Positions 24,501 through 39,500 of a DNA stretch of 64,000 nucleotides are shown piece after piece. The notes under the pieces were generated by a model. It was given only the letters and a program-made list of their open reading frames with translations. It was not told the origin of the DNA and searched no databases. The translations under genes and the position numbers were made by a program. Position 1 is the stretch's first letter. Each line of letters opens with the position of its first letter. This DNA is from Antedon mediterranea (Eukaryota > Echinodermata > Crinoidea > Comatulida > Antedonidae): contig NC_092673.1 of the NCBI RefSeq assembly GCF_964355755.1, forward strand, positions 28,089,001 through 28,153,000, read 5' to 3'.

Positions 24501-27500
24501 ACAGCAGAATCCCCAACAGGCACTGTAACTACTGAACAGTATACAACCGCGCCCATAAAAACAACCGAATCAACAACAGAGGCTCTAACTACCGAAGTAT
24601 CAACAACTGTACCCATAACAACAGCCGAATCAACAACAGAAACTGTAACTACCGAAGTAGCAACAACTGTAACCAAAACAACAGCCGAATCAACAACAGA
24701 AACTGTAACTACTGAACAGTCTGCAACCGCGCCTATAACAACAGAAGAGTCAACAACAGAGGCTGTAACTACCGCAGTATCAACAACTGTACCCATAATA
24801 ACAGTTGAATCAACAACAGAAACTGTAACTACTGAACAGTCTACAACTGCGCCCATAACAACAGCAGATTCAACAACAGAAACTGTAACTACTGAACAGT
24901 CTACAACTGCGCCCATAACAACAGCAGATTCAACAACAGAAACTGTAACTACTGAACAGTCTACAACTGCGCCCATAACAACAGCAGAATCAACAACAGA
25001 AACTGTAACTACTGAACAGTATACAACTGCGCCTATAACAACAGCAGATTCAACAACAGAAACTGTAACTACTGATGAACAGTCTACAACTGCACCCATA
25101 ACAACAGCCGAATCAACAACTGGAACTACTGAACAGTATACAACTGCGCCTATAACAACAGCAGATTCAACAACAGAAACTGTAACTACTGAACAGTCTA
25201 CAACTGCGCCCATAACAACAGCCGAATCAACAACAGAAACTGTAACTACTGAACAGTCTACAACTGCGCCCATAACAACAGCAGATTCAACAACAGAAAC
25301 TGTAACTACTGAACAGTCTACAACCACGCCTATAACAGCAGATTCAACAACAGAAACTGTAACTACTGAACAGTCTACAACCACGCCCATAACAACAGCA
25401 GAATCAACTGCAGAGGCTGTAACTACTCAACATTCTACAACCGCGCCTATAACAACAGCAGAATTAACAACAGACGCTGTAACTACCGAAGTATCAACAA
25501 CTGTACCCATAACAACAGCCAAATCAACAACAGAAACTGTAACTACTGAACAGTATACAACCGCGCCCATAACAACAACCGAATCAACAACAGAGGCTCT
25601 TACTACCGAAGTATCAACAACTGTACCCATAACAACAGCCGAATCAACAACAAAGGCTGTAACTACCGAAGTAGCAACGACTGTAACCAAAACAACAGCC
25701 GAATCAACAACAGAAACTGTAACTACTGAAAAGTATACAACCGCACCTATTATAACAACCGAATCAACAACAGACGCTGTAACTACCGAAGTATCAACAA
25801 CTGTACCCATAACAACAGCAGAAGCATCAACAGACACCGTAACTACTAAACAGTCTACAACCGTGCCCAAAACCACAGCAGAATCAACAACAGAAACTGT
25901 AACTACCGCAGTATCAAAAACTGTACCCATAACAACAGCCGAATCAACAACAGAAACTGTAACTACTGAACAGTCTACAACTGCGCCCATAACAACAGCC
26001 GAATCAACAACAGAAACTGTAACTAATGTACAGTCTACAACTGCGCCCATAAAAACAGCAGAATCAACAACAGAAACTGTAACTACTGAACAGTCTACAA
26101 CTGCACCCTTAACAACAGCAGAATCAACAACAGACGCTGTAACTACCGAAGTATCCACAACTGTACCCATAACAACAGCAGAATCCCCAACAGGCACTGT
26201 AACTACTGAACAGTATACAACCGCGCCCATAAAAACAACCGAATCAACAACAGAGGCTCTAACTACCGAAGTATCAACAACTGTACCCATAACAACAGCC
26301 GAATCAACAACAGAAACTGTAACTACCGAAGTAGTAACAACTGTAACCAAAACAACAGCCGAATCAACAACAGAAACTGTAACTACTGAACAGTCTGCAA
26401 CCGCGCCTATAACAACAGAAGAGTCAACAACAGAGGCTGTAACTACCGCAGTATCAACAACTGTACCCATAATAACAGCTGAATCAACAACAGAAACTGT
26501 AACTACTGAACAGTCTACAACTGCGCCCATAACAACAGCAGATTCAACAACAGAAACTGTAACTACTGAACAGTCTACAACTGCGCCCATAACAACAGCA
26601 GAATCAACAACAGAAACTGTAACTACTGAACAGTATACAACTGCGCCTATAACAACAGCAGATTCAACAACAGAAACTGTAACTACTGATGAACAGTCTA
26701 CAACTGCACCCATAACAACAGCCGAATCAACAACTGGAACTACTGAACAGTATACAACTGCGCCTATAACAACAGCAGATTCAACAACAGAAACTGTAAC
26801 TACTGAACAGTCTACAACTGCGCCCATAACAACATCCGAATCAACAACAGAAACTGTAACTACTGAACAGTCTACAACTGCGCCCATAACAACAGCAGAT
26901 TCAACAACAGAAACTGTAACTACTGAACAGTCTACAACCACGCCTATAACAGCAGATTCAACAACAGAAACTGTAACTACTGAACAGTCTACAACCACGC
27001 CCATAACAACAGCAGAATCAACTGCAGAGGCTGTAACTACTCAACATTCTACAACCGCACCTATAACAACAGCAGAATTAACAACAGACGCTGTAACTAC
27101 CGAAGTATCAACAACTGTACCCATAACAACAGCCGAATCAACAACAGAAACTGTAACTACTGAACAGTATACAACTGCGCCCATAACAACAACCGAATCA
27201 ACAACAGAGGCTCTTACTACCGAAGTATCAACAACTGTACCCATAACAACAGCCGAATCAACAACAGGCACTGTAACTACCGAAGTATCAACAACTGTAC
27301 CCATAACAACAGCCGAATCAACAACAGGCACTGTAACTACTGAACAGTATACAACCGCGCCCATAACAACAATCGAATCAACAACAGAGGCTCTAACTAC
27401 CGAAGTATCAACAACTGTACCCATAACAACAGCCGAATCAACAACAGAGGCTGTAACTACCGAAGTAGCAACAACTGTAACCAAAACAACAGCCGAAACA

Positions 27501-30500
27501 ACAACAGAAACTGTAACTACTGAAAAGTCTACAACTGCGCCCATAACAACAACCGAATCAACAACAGAAACTTTAACTACTGAACAGTCTACAACCACGC
27601 CAATAACAACCGAATCAACAACAGAGGCTGTAACTACCAAAGTATCAACAACTTTACCCATAACAACAGCAGAATCATCAACAGAAACTGTAACTACTAA
27701 ACAGTCTACAACCGCGCCTATAAAAACAGAAGAATCAACAACAGAGGCTGTAACTACCAAAGTATCAACAACTGTACCCATAATAACAGCAGACTCATCA
27801 ACAGAAACTGTAACTACTGAACAGTCTACAACCGCGCCTATAACAACAGAAGAATCAACAACAGAGGCTGTAACTACCGAAGTATCAACAACTGTACCCA
27901 TAATAACAGCTGAATCAACAACAGAAACTGTAACTACTGAACAGTCTACAACTGCGCCCATAACAACAGCAGATTCAACAACAGAAACTGTAACTACTGA
28001 ACAGTCTACAACTGCGCCCATAACAACAGCAGAATCAACAACAGAAACTGTAACTACTGAACAGTATACAACTGCGCCTATAACAACAGCAGATTCAACA
28101 ACAGAAACTGTAACTACTGATGAACAGTCTACAACTGCACCCATAACAACAGCCGAATCAACAACAAAAACTGTAACTACTGAACAGTTGACAACTGCGC
28201 CTATAACAACAGCAGATTCAACAACAGAAACTGTAACTACTGAACAGTCTACAACTGCGCCCATAACAGCAGCCGAATCAACAACAGAAACTGTGACTAC
28301 TGAACAGTCTACAACTGCGCCCATAACAACAGCAGATTCAACAACAGAAACTGTAACTACTGAACAGTCTACAACCACGCCTATAACAACAGCAGATTCA
28401 ACAACAGAAACTGTAACTACTGAACAGTCTACAACCACGCCCATAACAACAGCAGAATCAACTGCAGAGGCTGTAACTACTCAACATTCTACAACCGCGC
28501 CTATAACAACAGCAGAATTAACAACAGACGCTGTAACTACCGAAGTATCAACAACTGTACCCATAACAACAGCCGAATCAACAACAGGCACTGTAACTAC
28601 TGAACAGTATACAACCGCGCCCATAACAACAACCAAATCAACAACAGCCGCTGTAACTACCGAAGTAGCAACAACTGTAACCAAAACAACAGCCGAATCA
28701 ACAACAGAAACTGTAACTACTGAAAAGTCTACAACTGCGCCCATAACAACAACCGAATCAACAACAGAAACTGTAACTACTGAACAGTCTACAACCACGC
28801 CTATAACAACAGCAGAATCAACAACAGAAACTGTAACTACTGAACAGTCTACAACTGAGCCCATAACAACAGCCGAAACAACAACAGAAACTGTAACTAC
28901 TGAACAGTCTACAACTGCGCCCATAACAACAGCAGAATCAACAACAGAAACTGTAACTACTGAACAGTCTACAACTGCGCCCATAACAACAGCAGAATCA
29001 ACAACAGAAACTGTAACTACTGAACAGTCTACAGCCACGCCTATAACAACAGCAGAATCAACAACAGAAACTGTAACTACTGAACAGTCTACAACTGAGC
29101 CCATAACAACAGCCGAATCAACAACAGAAACTGTAACTACTGAACAGTCTACAACTGCGCCCATAACAACAGCAGAATCAACAACAGAAACTGTAACTAC
29201 TGAACAGTCTACAACTGCGCCCATAACAACAGCCGAATCGACAACAGAAACTGTAACTACTGAACAGTCTACAACCGCGCCCATAACAACAGCCGAATCA
29301 ACAACAGAAACTGTAACTACTGAACAGTATACAACTGCGCCTATAACAACAGCAGAATCAACAACAGAAACTGTAACTACTGAACAGTCTACAACTGCGT
29401 CCATAACAACAGCCGAATCAACAACAGAAACTGTAACTACTGACCAGTCTACAACTGCGCCCATAACAACAGCAGATTCAACAACAGAAACTGTAACTAC
29501 TGAACAGTCTACAACCACGCCTATAACAACAGCAGATTCAACAACAGACACTTTAACTACTGAACAGTCTACAACCACGCCTAAAACAACAGCCGATTCA
29601 ACAAAAGAAACTGTAACTACTGAACAGTCTACAACTGCGCCCATAACAACAGCAGATTCAACAACAGAAACTGTAACTACTGAACAGTCTACAACTGCGC
29701 CCATAACAACAGCCGAATCAACAACAGAAACTGTAACTACTGAACAGTCTACAACTGCGCCCATAACAACAGCAGATTCAACAACAGAAACTGTAACTAC
29801 TGAACAGTCTACAACTGTGCCCATAACAACAGCAGATTCAACAACAGAAACTGTAACTACTGAACAGTCTACAACCACGCCTATAACAACACCAGATTCA
29901 ACAACAGAAACTGTAACTACTGAACAGTTTACAACCACGCCCATAACAACAGCAGAATCAACTGCAGAGGCTGTAACTACTCAACATTCTACAACCGCGC
30001 CTATAACAACAGCAGAATTAACAACAGACGCTGTAACTACCGAAGTATCAACAACTGTACCCATAACAACAGCCGAATCAACAACAGGCACTGTAACTAC
30101 TGAACAGTATACAACCGCGCCCATAACAACAACCGAATCAACAACAGACGCTGTAACTACCGAAGTATCAACAACTGTACCCATAACAACAGCCGAATCA
30201 ACAACAGGCACTGTAACTACTGAACAGTATACAACCGCGCCCATAACAACAATCGAATCAACAACAGAGGCTCTAACTACCGAAGTATCAACAACTGTAC
30301 CCATAACAACAGCCGAATCAACAACAGAGGCTGTAACTACCGAAGTAGCAACAACTGTAACCAAAACAACAGCCGAATCAACAACAGAAACTGTTACTAC
30401 TGATGAACAGTCTACAACTGCACCCATAACAACAGCCGAATCAACAACAAAAACTGTAACTACTGAACAGTTGACAACTGCGCCCATAACAACAGCAGAA

Positions 30501-33500
30501 TCAACAACAGAAACTGTAACTACTGAACAGTCTACAACTGCGCCCATAACAACAGCAGAATCAACAACAGAAACTGTAACTACTGAACAGTCTACAACCA
30601 CGCCTATAACAACAGCAGAATCAACAACAGAAACTGTAACTACTGAACAGTCTACAACTGAGCCCATAACAACAGCAAAATCAACAACAGAAACTGTAAC
30701 TACTGAACAGTATACAACCGCGCCTATTATAACAACCGAATCAACAACAGAGGCTGTAACTACCAAAGTATCAACAACTGTACCCATAACAACAGCCGAA
30801 TCAACAACAGGCACTGTAACTACTGAACAGTATACAACCGCGCCCATAACAACAGAAGAATCAACAACAGAGGCTGTAACTACCAAAGTATCAACAACTG
30901 TACCCATAATAACAGCAGAATCATCAACAGAAACTGTAACTACTGAACAGTCTACAACCGCGCCTATAACAACAGAAGAATCAACAACAGAGGCTGTAAC
31001 TACCGAAGTATCAACAACTGTACCCATAATAACAGCTGAATCAACAACAGAAACTGTAACTACTGAACAGTCTACAACTGCGCCCATAACAACAGCAGAT
31101 TCAACAACAGAAACTGTAACTACTGAACAGTCTACAACCGCGCCCATAACAACAGCAGATTCAACAACAGAAACTGTAACTACTGAACAGTCTACAACTG
31201 CGCCCATAACAACAGCAGAATCAACAACAGAAACTGTAACTACTGAACAGTATACAACTGCGCCTATAACAACAGCAGATTCAACAACAGAAACTGTAAC
31301 TACTGATGAACAGTCTACAACTGCACCCATAACAACAGCCGAATCAACAACAAAAACTGTAACTACTGAACAGTTGACAACTGCGCCTATAACAACAGCA
31401 GATTCAACAACAGAAACTGTAACTACTGAACAGTCTACAACTGCGCCCATAACAGCAGCCGAATCAACAACAGAAACTGTAACTACTGAACAGTCTACAA
31501 CTGCGCCCATAACAACAGCAGATTCAACAACAGAAACTTTAACTACTGAACAGTCTACAACCACGCCTATAACAACAGCAGATTCAACAACAGAAACTGT
31601 AACTACTGAACAGTCTACAACCACGCCCATAACAACAGCAGAATCAACTGCAGAGGCTGTAACTACTCAACATTCTACAACCGTGCCTATAACAACAGCA
31701 GAATTAACAACAGACGCTGTAACTACCGAAGTATCAACAACTGTACCCATAACAACAGCCGAATCAACAACAGGCACTGTAACTACTGAACAGTATACAA
31801 CCGCGCCCATAACAACAACCAAATCAACAACAGCCGCTGTAACTACCGAAGTAGCAACAACTGTAACCAAAACAACAGCCGAATCAACAACAGAAACTGT
31901 AACTACTGAAAAGTCTACAACTGCGCCCATAACAACAACCGAATCAACAACAGAAACTGTAACTACTGAACAGTCTACAACTGCGCCCATAACAACAGCA
32001 GAATCAACAACAGAAACTGTAACTACTGAACAGTCTACAACTGAGCCCATAACAACAGCCGAATCAACAACAGAAACTGTAACTACTGAACAGTCTACAA
32101 CTGCGCCCATAACAACAGCAGAATCAACAACAGAAACTGTAACTACTGAACAGTCTACAACTGCGCCCATAACAACAGCCGAATCGACAACAGAAACTGT
32201 AACTACTGAACAGTCTACAACCGCGCCCATAACAACAGCCGAATCAACAACAGAAACTGTAACTACTGAACAGTATACAACTGCGCCTATAACAACAGCA
32301 GAATCAACAACAGAAACTGTAACTACTGAACAGTCTACAACTGCGTCCATAACAACAGCCGAATCAACAACAGAAACTGTAACTACTGACCAGTCTACAA
32401 CTGCGCCCATAACAACAGCAGATTCAACAACAGAAACTGTAACTACTGAACAGTCTACAACCACGCCTATAACAACAGCAGATTCAACAACAGACACTTT
32501 AACTACTGAACAGTCTACAACCACGCCTAAAACAACAGCCGATTCAACAAAAGAAACTGTAACTACTGAACAGTCTACAACTGCGCCCATAACAACAGCA
32601 GATTCAACAACAGAAACTGTAACTACTGAACAGTCTACAACTGCGCCCATAACAACAGCCGAATCAACAACAGAAACTGTAACTACTGAACAGTCTACAA
32701 CTGCGCCCATAACAACAGCAGATTCAACAACAGAAACTGTAACTACTGAACAGTCTACAACTGCGCCCATAACAACAGCAGATTCAACAACAGAAACTGT
32801 AACTACTGAACAGTCTACAACCACGCCTATAACAACACCAGATTCAACAACAGAAACTGTAACTACTGAACAGTTTACAACCACGCCCATAACAACAGCA
32901 GAATCAACTGCAGAGGCTGTAACTACTCAACATTCTACAACTGAGCCTATAACAACAGCAGAATTAACAACAGACGCTGTAACTACCGAAGTATCAACAA
33001 CTGTACCCATAACAACAGCCGAATCAACAACAGGCACTGTAACTACTGAACAGTATACAACCGCGCCCATAACAACAACCGAATCAACAACAGACGCTGT
33101 AACTACCGAAGTATCAACAACTGTACCCATAACAACAGCCGAATCAACAACAGGCACTGTAACTACTGAACAGTATACAACCGCGCCCATAACAACAATC
33201 GAATCAACAACAGAGGCTCTAACTACCGAAGTATCAACAACTGTACCCATAACAACAGCCGAATCAACAACAGAGGCTGTAACTACCGAAGTAGCAACAA
33301 CTGTAACCAAAACAACAGCCGAATCAACAACAGAAACTGTTACTACTGATGAACAGTCTACAACTGCACCCATAACAACAGCAGAATCAACAACAGAAAC
33401 TGTAACTACTGAACAGTCTACAACTGCGTCCATAACAACAGCCGAATCAACAACAGAAACTGTAACTACTGACCAGTCTACAACTGCGCCCATAACAACA

Positions 33501-36500
33501 GCAGATTCAACAACAGAAACTGTAACTACTGAACAGTCTACAACCACGCCTATAACAACAGCAGATTCAACAACAGACACTTTAACTACTGAACAGTCTA
33601 CAACCACGCCTAAAACAACAGCCGATTCAACAAAAGAAACTGTAACTACTGAACAGTCTACAACTGCGCCCATAACAACAGCAGATTCAACAACAGAAAC
33701 TGTAACTACTGAACAGTCTACAACTGCGCCCATAACAACAGCCGAATCAACAACAGAAACTGTAACTACTGAACAGTCTACAACTGCGCCCATAACAACA
33801 GCAGATTCAACAACAGAAACTGTAACTACTGAACAGTCTACAACTGCGCCCATAACAACAGCAGATTCAACAACAGAAACTGTAACTACTGAACAGTCTA
33901 CAACCACGCCTATAACAACACCAGATTCAACAACAGAAACTGTAACTACTGAACAGTTTACAACCACGCCCATAACAACAGCAGAATCAACTGCAGAGGC
34001 TGTAACTACTCAACATTCTACAACTGAGCCTATAACAACAGCAGAATTAACAACAGACGCTGTAACTACCGAAGTATCAACAACTGTACCCATAACAACA
34101 GCCGAATCAACAACAGGCACTGTAACTACTGAACAGTATACAACCGCGCCCATAACAACAACCGAATCAACAACAGACGCTGTAACTACCGAAGTATCAA
34201 CAACTGTACCCATAACAACAGCCGAATCAACAACAGGCACTGTAACTACTGAACAGTATACAACCGCGCCCATAACAACAATCGAATCAACAACAGAGGC
34301 TCTAACTACCGAAGTATCAACAACTGTACCCATAACAACAGCCGAATCAACAACAGAGGCTGTAACTACCGAAGTAGCAACAACTGTAACCAAAACAACA
34401 GCCGAATCAACAACAGAAACTGTTACTACTGATGAACAGTCTACAACTGCACCCATAACAACAGCCGAATCAACAACAAAAACTGTAACTACTGAACAGT
34501 TGACAACTGCGCCCATAACAACAGCAGAATCAACAACAGAAACTGTAACTACTGAACAGTCTACAACTGCGCCCATAACAACAGCAGAATCAACAACAGA
34601 AACTGTAACTACTGAACAGTCTACAACCACGCCTATAACAACAGCAGAATCAACAACAGAAACTGTAACTACTGAACAGTCTACAACTGAGCCCATAACA
34701 ACAGCCGAATCAACAACAGAAACTGTAACTACTGAACAGTCTACAACTGCGCCCATAACAACAGCAGAATCAACAACAGAAACTGTAACTACTGAACAGT
34801 CTACAACTGCGCCCATAACAACAGCCGAATCGACAACAGAAACTGTAACTACTGAACAGTCTACAACCGCGCCCATAACAACAGCCGAATCAACAACAGA
34901 AACTGTAACTACTGAACAGTATACAACTGCGCCTATAACAACAGCAGAATCAACAACAGAAACTGTAACTACTGAACAGTCTACAACTGCGCCCATAACA
35001 ACAGCCGAATCAACAACAGAAACTGTAACTACTGACCAGTCTACAACTGCGCCCATAACAACAGCAGATTCAACAACAGAAGCTGTAACTACTGAACAGT
35101 CTACAACCACGCCTATAAAAACAGCAGATTCAACAACAGAAACTGTAACTACTGAACAGTCTACAACTGCGCCCATAACAACAGCAGATTCAACAACAGA
35201 AACTGTAACTACTGAACAGTCTACAACCACGCCTATAACAACAGCAGAATCAACAACAGAAACTGTAACTACTGAACAGTATACAACCTCGCCTATTATA
35301 ACAACCGAATCAACAACAGAGGCTTTAACTACCGAAGTATCAACAACTGCAACCATAATAACAGCAAAATCAACAACAGAAACTGTAACTACTGAACAGT
35401 ATACAACCGCGCCTATTATAACAACCGAATCAACAACAGAGGCTGTAACTACCGAGGCTGTAACTACCGAAGTATCAACAACTGTACCCATAATAACAGC
35501 TGAATCAACAACAGAAACTATAACTACTGAACAGTCTACAACTGCGCCCATAACAACAGCAGATTCAACAACAGAAACTGTAACTACTGAACAGTCTACA
35601 ACTGCGCCCATAACAACAGCAGAATCAACAACAGGAACTGTTACTACTGAACAGTATACAACTGCGCCTATAACAACACCAGATTCAACAACAGAAACTG
35701 TTACTACTTATGAACAGTCTACAACTGCACCCATAACAACAGCCGAATCAACAACAAAAACTGTAACTACTGAACAGTTGACAACTGCGCCTATAACAAC
35801 AGCAGATTCAACAACAGAAACTGTAACTACTGAACAGTCTACAACTGCGCCCATAACAACAGCCGAATCAACAACAGAAACTGTAACTACTGAACAGTCT
35901 ACAACTGCGCCCATAACAACAGCAGAATCAACAACAGAAACTGTAACTACTGAACAGTCTACAACTGCGCCCATAACAACAGCCGAATCGACAACAGAAA
36001 CTGTAACTACTGAACAGTCTACAACCGCGCCCATAACAACAGCCGAATCAACAACAGAAACTGTAACTACTGAACAGTATACAACTGCGCCTATAACAAC
36101 AGCAGAATCAACAACAGAAACTGTAACTACTGAACAGTCTACAACTGCGCCCATAACAACAGCCGAATCAACAACAGAAACTGTAACTACTGACCAGTCT
36201 ACAACTGCGCCCATAACAACAGCAGATTCAACAACAGAAGCTGTAACTACTGAACAGTCTACAACCACGCCTATAAAAACAGCAGATTCAACAACAGACA
36301 CTGTAACTACTGAACAGTCTACAACCACGCCTATCACAACAGCAGAATCAACAACAGAAACTGTAACTACTGAACAGTCTACAACTGCACCCATAACAAC
36401 AGCAGATTCAACAACAGAAACTGTAACTACTGAACAGTCTACAACCGCGCCTATAACAGCAGCAGAATCAACAACAGAAACTGTAACTACTGAACAGTCT

Positions 36501-39500
36501 ACAACCACGCCTATAACAACAGCAGAATCAACAACAGAAACTGTAACTACTGAACAGTCTACAACTGAGCCCATAACAACAGCCGAATCAACAACAGAAA
36601 CTGTAGCTACTGAACAGTCTACAACTGCGCCTATAACAACAGCAGAATCAACAACAGAAACTGTAACTACTGAACAATCTACAACCACGCCTATAACAAC
36701 AGCAGATTCAACAACAGACTCTGTAACTACTGAACAATCTACAACCACGCCTATAACAACAGCCGATTCAACAACAGAAACTGTAACTACTGAACAGTCT
36801 ACAACTGCGCCCATAACAACAGCAGATTCAACAACAGAAACTGTAACTACTGAACAGTCTACAACCACGCCTATAACAACAGCCGATTCAACAACAGAAA
36901 CTGTAACTACTGAACAGTCTACAACTGCGCCCATAACAACAGCAGATTCAACAACAGAAACTGTAACTACTGAACAGTCTACAACCACGCCTATAACAAC
37001 AGCAGAATCAACAACAGAAACTGTAACTACTGAACAGTATACAACCTCGCCTATTATAACAACCGAATCAACAACAGAGGCTTTAACTACCGAAGTATCA
37101 ACAACTGCAACCATAATAACAGCAGATTCAACAACAGAAACTGTTACTACTGATGAACAGTCTACAACTGCACCCATAACAACAGCCGAATCAACAACAA
37201 AAACTGTAACTACTGAACAGTTGGCAACTGCGCCTATAACAACAGCAGATTCAACAACAGAAACTGTAACTACTGAACAGTCTACAACTGCGCCCATAAC
37301 AACAGCCGAATCAACAACAGAAACTGTAACTACTGAACAGTCTACAACTGCGCCCATAACAACAGCAGATTCAACAACAGAAACTGTAACTACTGAACAG
37401 TCTACAACTGCGCCCATAACATCATCCGAATCAACAACAAAGTCTGTAACTACCAAAGTATCAACAACTGTACCCATAATAACAGCAGAATCAACAACAG
37501 AAACTGTAACTACTGAACAGTCTACAACAGCGCCCATAACAACAGCAGATTCAACAACAGAAACTGTAACTACTGAACAGTCTACAACCACGCCTATAAC
37601 AAAAGCAGATTCAACAACAGACACTGTAACTACTGAACAGTCTACAACCACGCCTATAACAACAGCTGAATCAACAACAGAAACTGTAACTACTGAACAG
37701 TCTACAACTGCGCCCATAACAACAGCAGATTCAACAACAGAAACTGTAACTACTGAACTGTCTACAACCGTGCCTATAACAAAAGCAGATTCAACAACAG
37801 ACACTGTAACTACTGAACAGTCTACAACCACGCCTATAACAACAGCTGAATCAACAACAGAAACTGTAACTACTGAACAGTCTACAACTGCGCCCATAAC
37901 AACAGCAGATTCAACAACAGAAACTGTAACTACTGAACAGTCTACAACCGCGCCTATAACAACAGCAGATTCAACAACAGAAACTGTAACTACTGAACAG
38001 TCTACAACTGCGCCAATAACAACAGCCGAATCAACAACAGAAACTGTAACTACTGAACAGTCTACAACTGCGCCCATAACAACAGCCGAATCAACAACAG
38101 AAACTGTAACTACTGACCAGTCTACAACTGCGCCCATAACAACAGTAGATTCAACAACAGAAACTGTAACTACTGAACAGTCTACAACCACGCCTATAAC
38201 AACAGCAGATTCAACAACAGACACTGTAACTACTGAACAGTCTACAACCACGCCTATAACAACAGCCGATTCAACAACAGAAACTGTAACTACTGAACAG
38301 TCTACAACTGCGCCCATAACAACAGCAGATTCAACAACAGAAACTGTAACTACTGAACAGTATACAACCGCGCCTATTATAACAACCGAATCAACAACAG
38401 AGGCTGTAACTACCAAAGTATCAACAACTTTACCCATAACAACAGCAGAATCATCAACAGAAACTGTAACTACTAAACAGTCTACAACCGCGCCTATAAC
38501 AACAGCAGATTCAACAACAGAAACTGTAACTACTGAACAGTCTACAACCGCGCCTATAACAACAGCAGATTCAACAACAGAAACTGTAACTACTGAACAG
38601 TCTACAACCGCGCCCATAACATCATCCGAATCAACAACAAAGTCTGTAACTACCGAAGTATCAACAACTGTACCCATAATAACAGCAGAATCAACAACAG
38701 AAACTGTAACTACTGAACAGTCTACAACCACGCCTATCACAACAGCAGAATCAACAACAGAAACTGTAACTACTGAACAGTCTACAACTGCGCCCATAAC
38801 AACAGCAGATTCAACAATAGAAACTGTAACTACTGAACAGTCTACAACCACGCCTATAACAAAAGCAGATTCAACAACAGACACTGTAACTACTGAACAG
38901 TCTACAACCACGCCTATAACAACATCTGAATCAACAACAGAAACTGTAACTACTGAACAGTCTACAACTGCGCCCATAACAACAGCAGATTCAACAACAG
39001 AAACTGTAACTACTGAACAGTCTACAACCGCGCCTATAACAACAGCAGATTCAACAACAGAAATTGTAACTACTGAACAGTCTACAACTGCGCCCATAAC
39101 AACAGCCGAATCAACAACAGAAACTGTAACTACTGAACAGTCTACAACTGCGCCCATAACAACAGCCGAATCAACAACAGAAACTGTAACTACTGAACAG
39201 TCTACAACTGCGCCCATAACAACAGCAGATTCAACAACAGAAACTGTAACTACTGAACAGTCTACAACTGCGCCCATAACAACAGCCGAATCGACAACAG
39301 AAACTGTAACTACTGAACAGTCTACAACCGCGCCCATAACAACAGCCGAATCAACAACAGAAACTGTAACTACTGAACAGTATACAACTGCGCCTATAAC
39401 AACAGCAGAATCAACAACAGAAACTGTAACTACTGAACAGTCTACAACTGCGCCCATAACAACAGCCGAATCAACAACAGAAACTGTAACTACTGACCAG

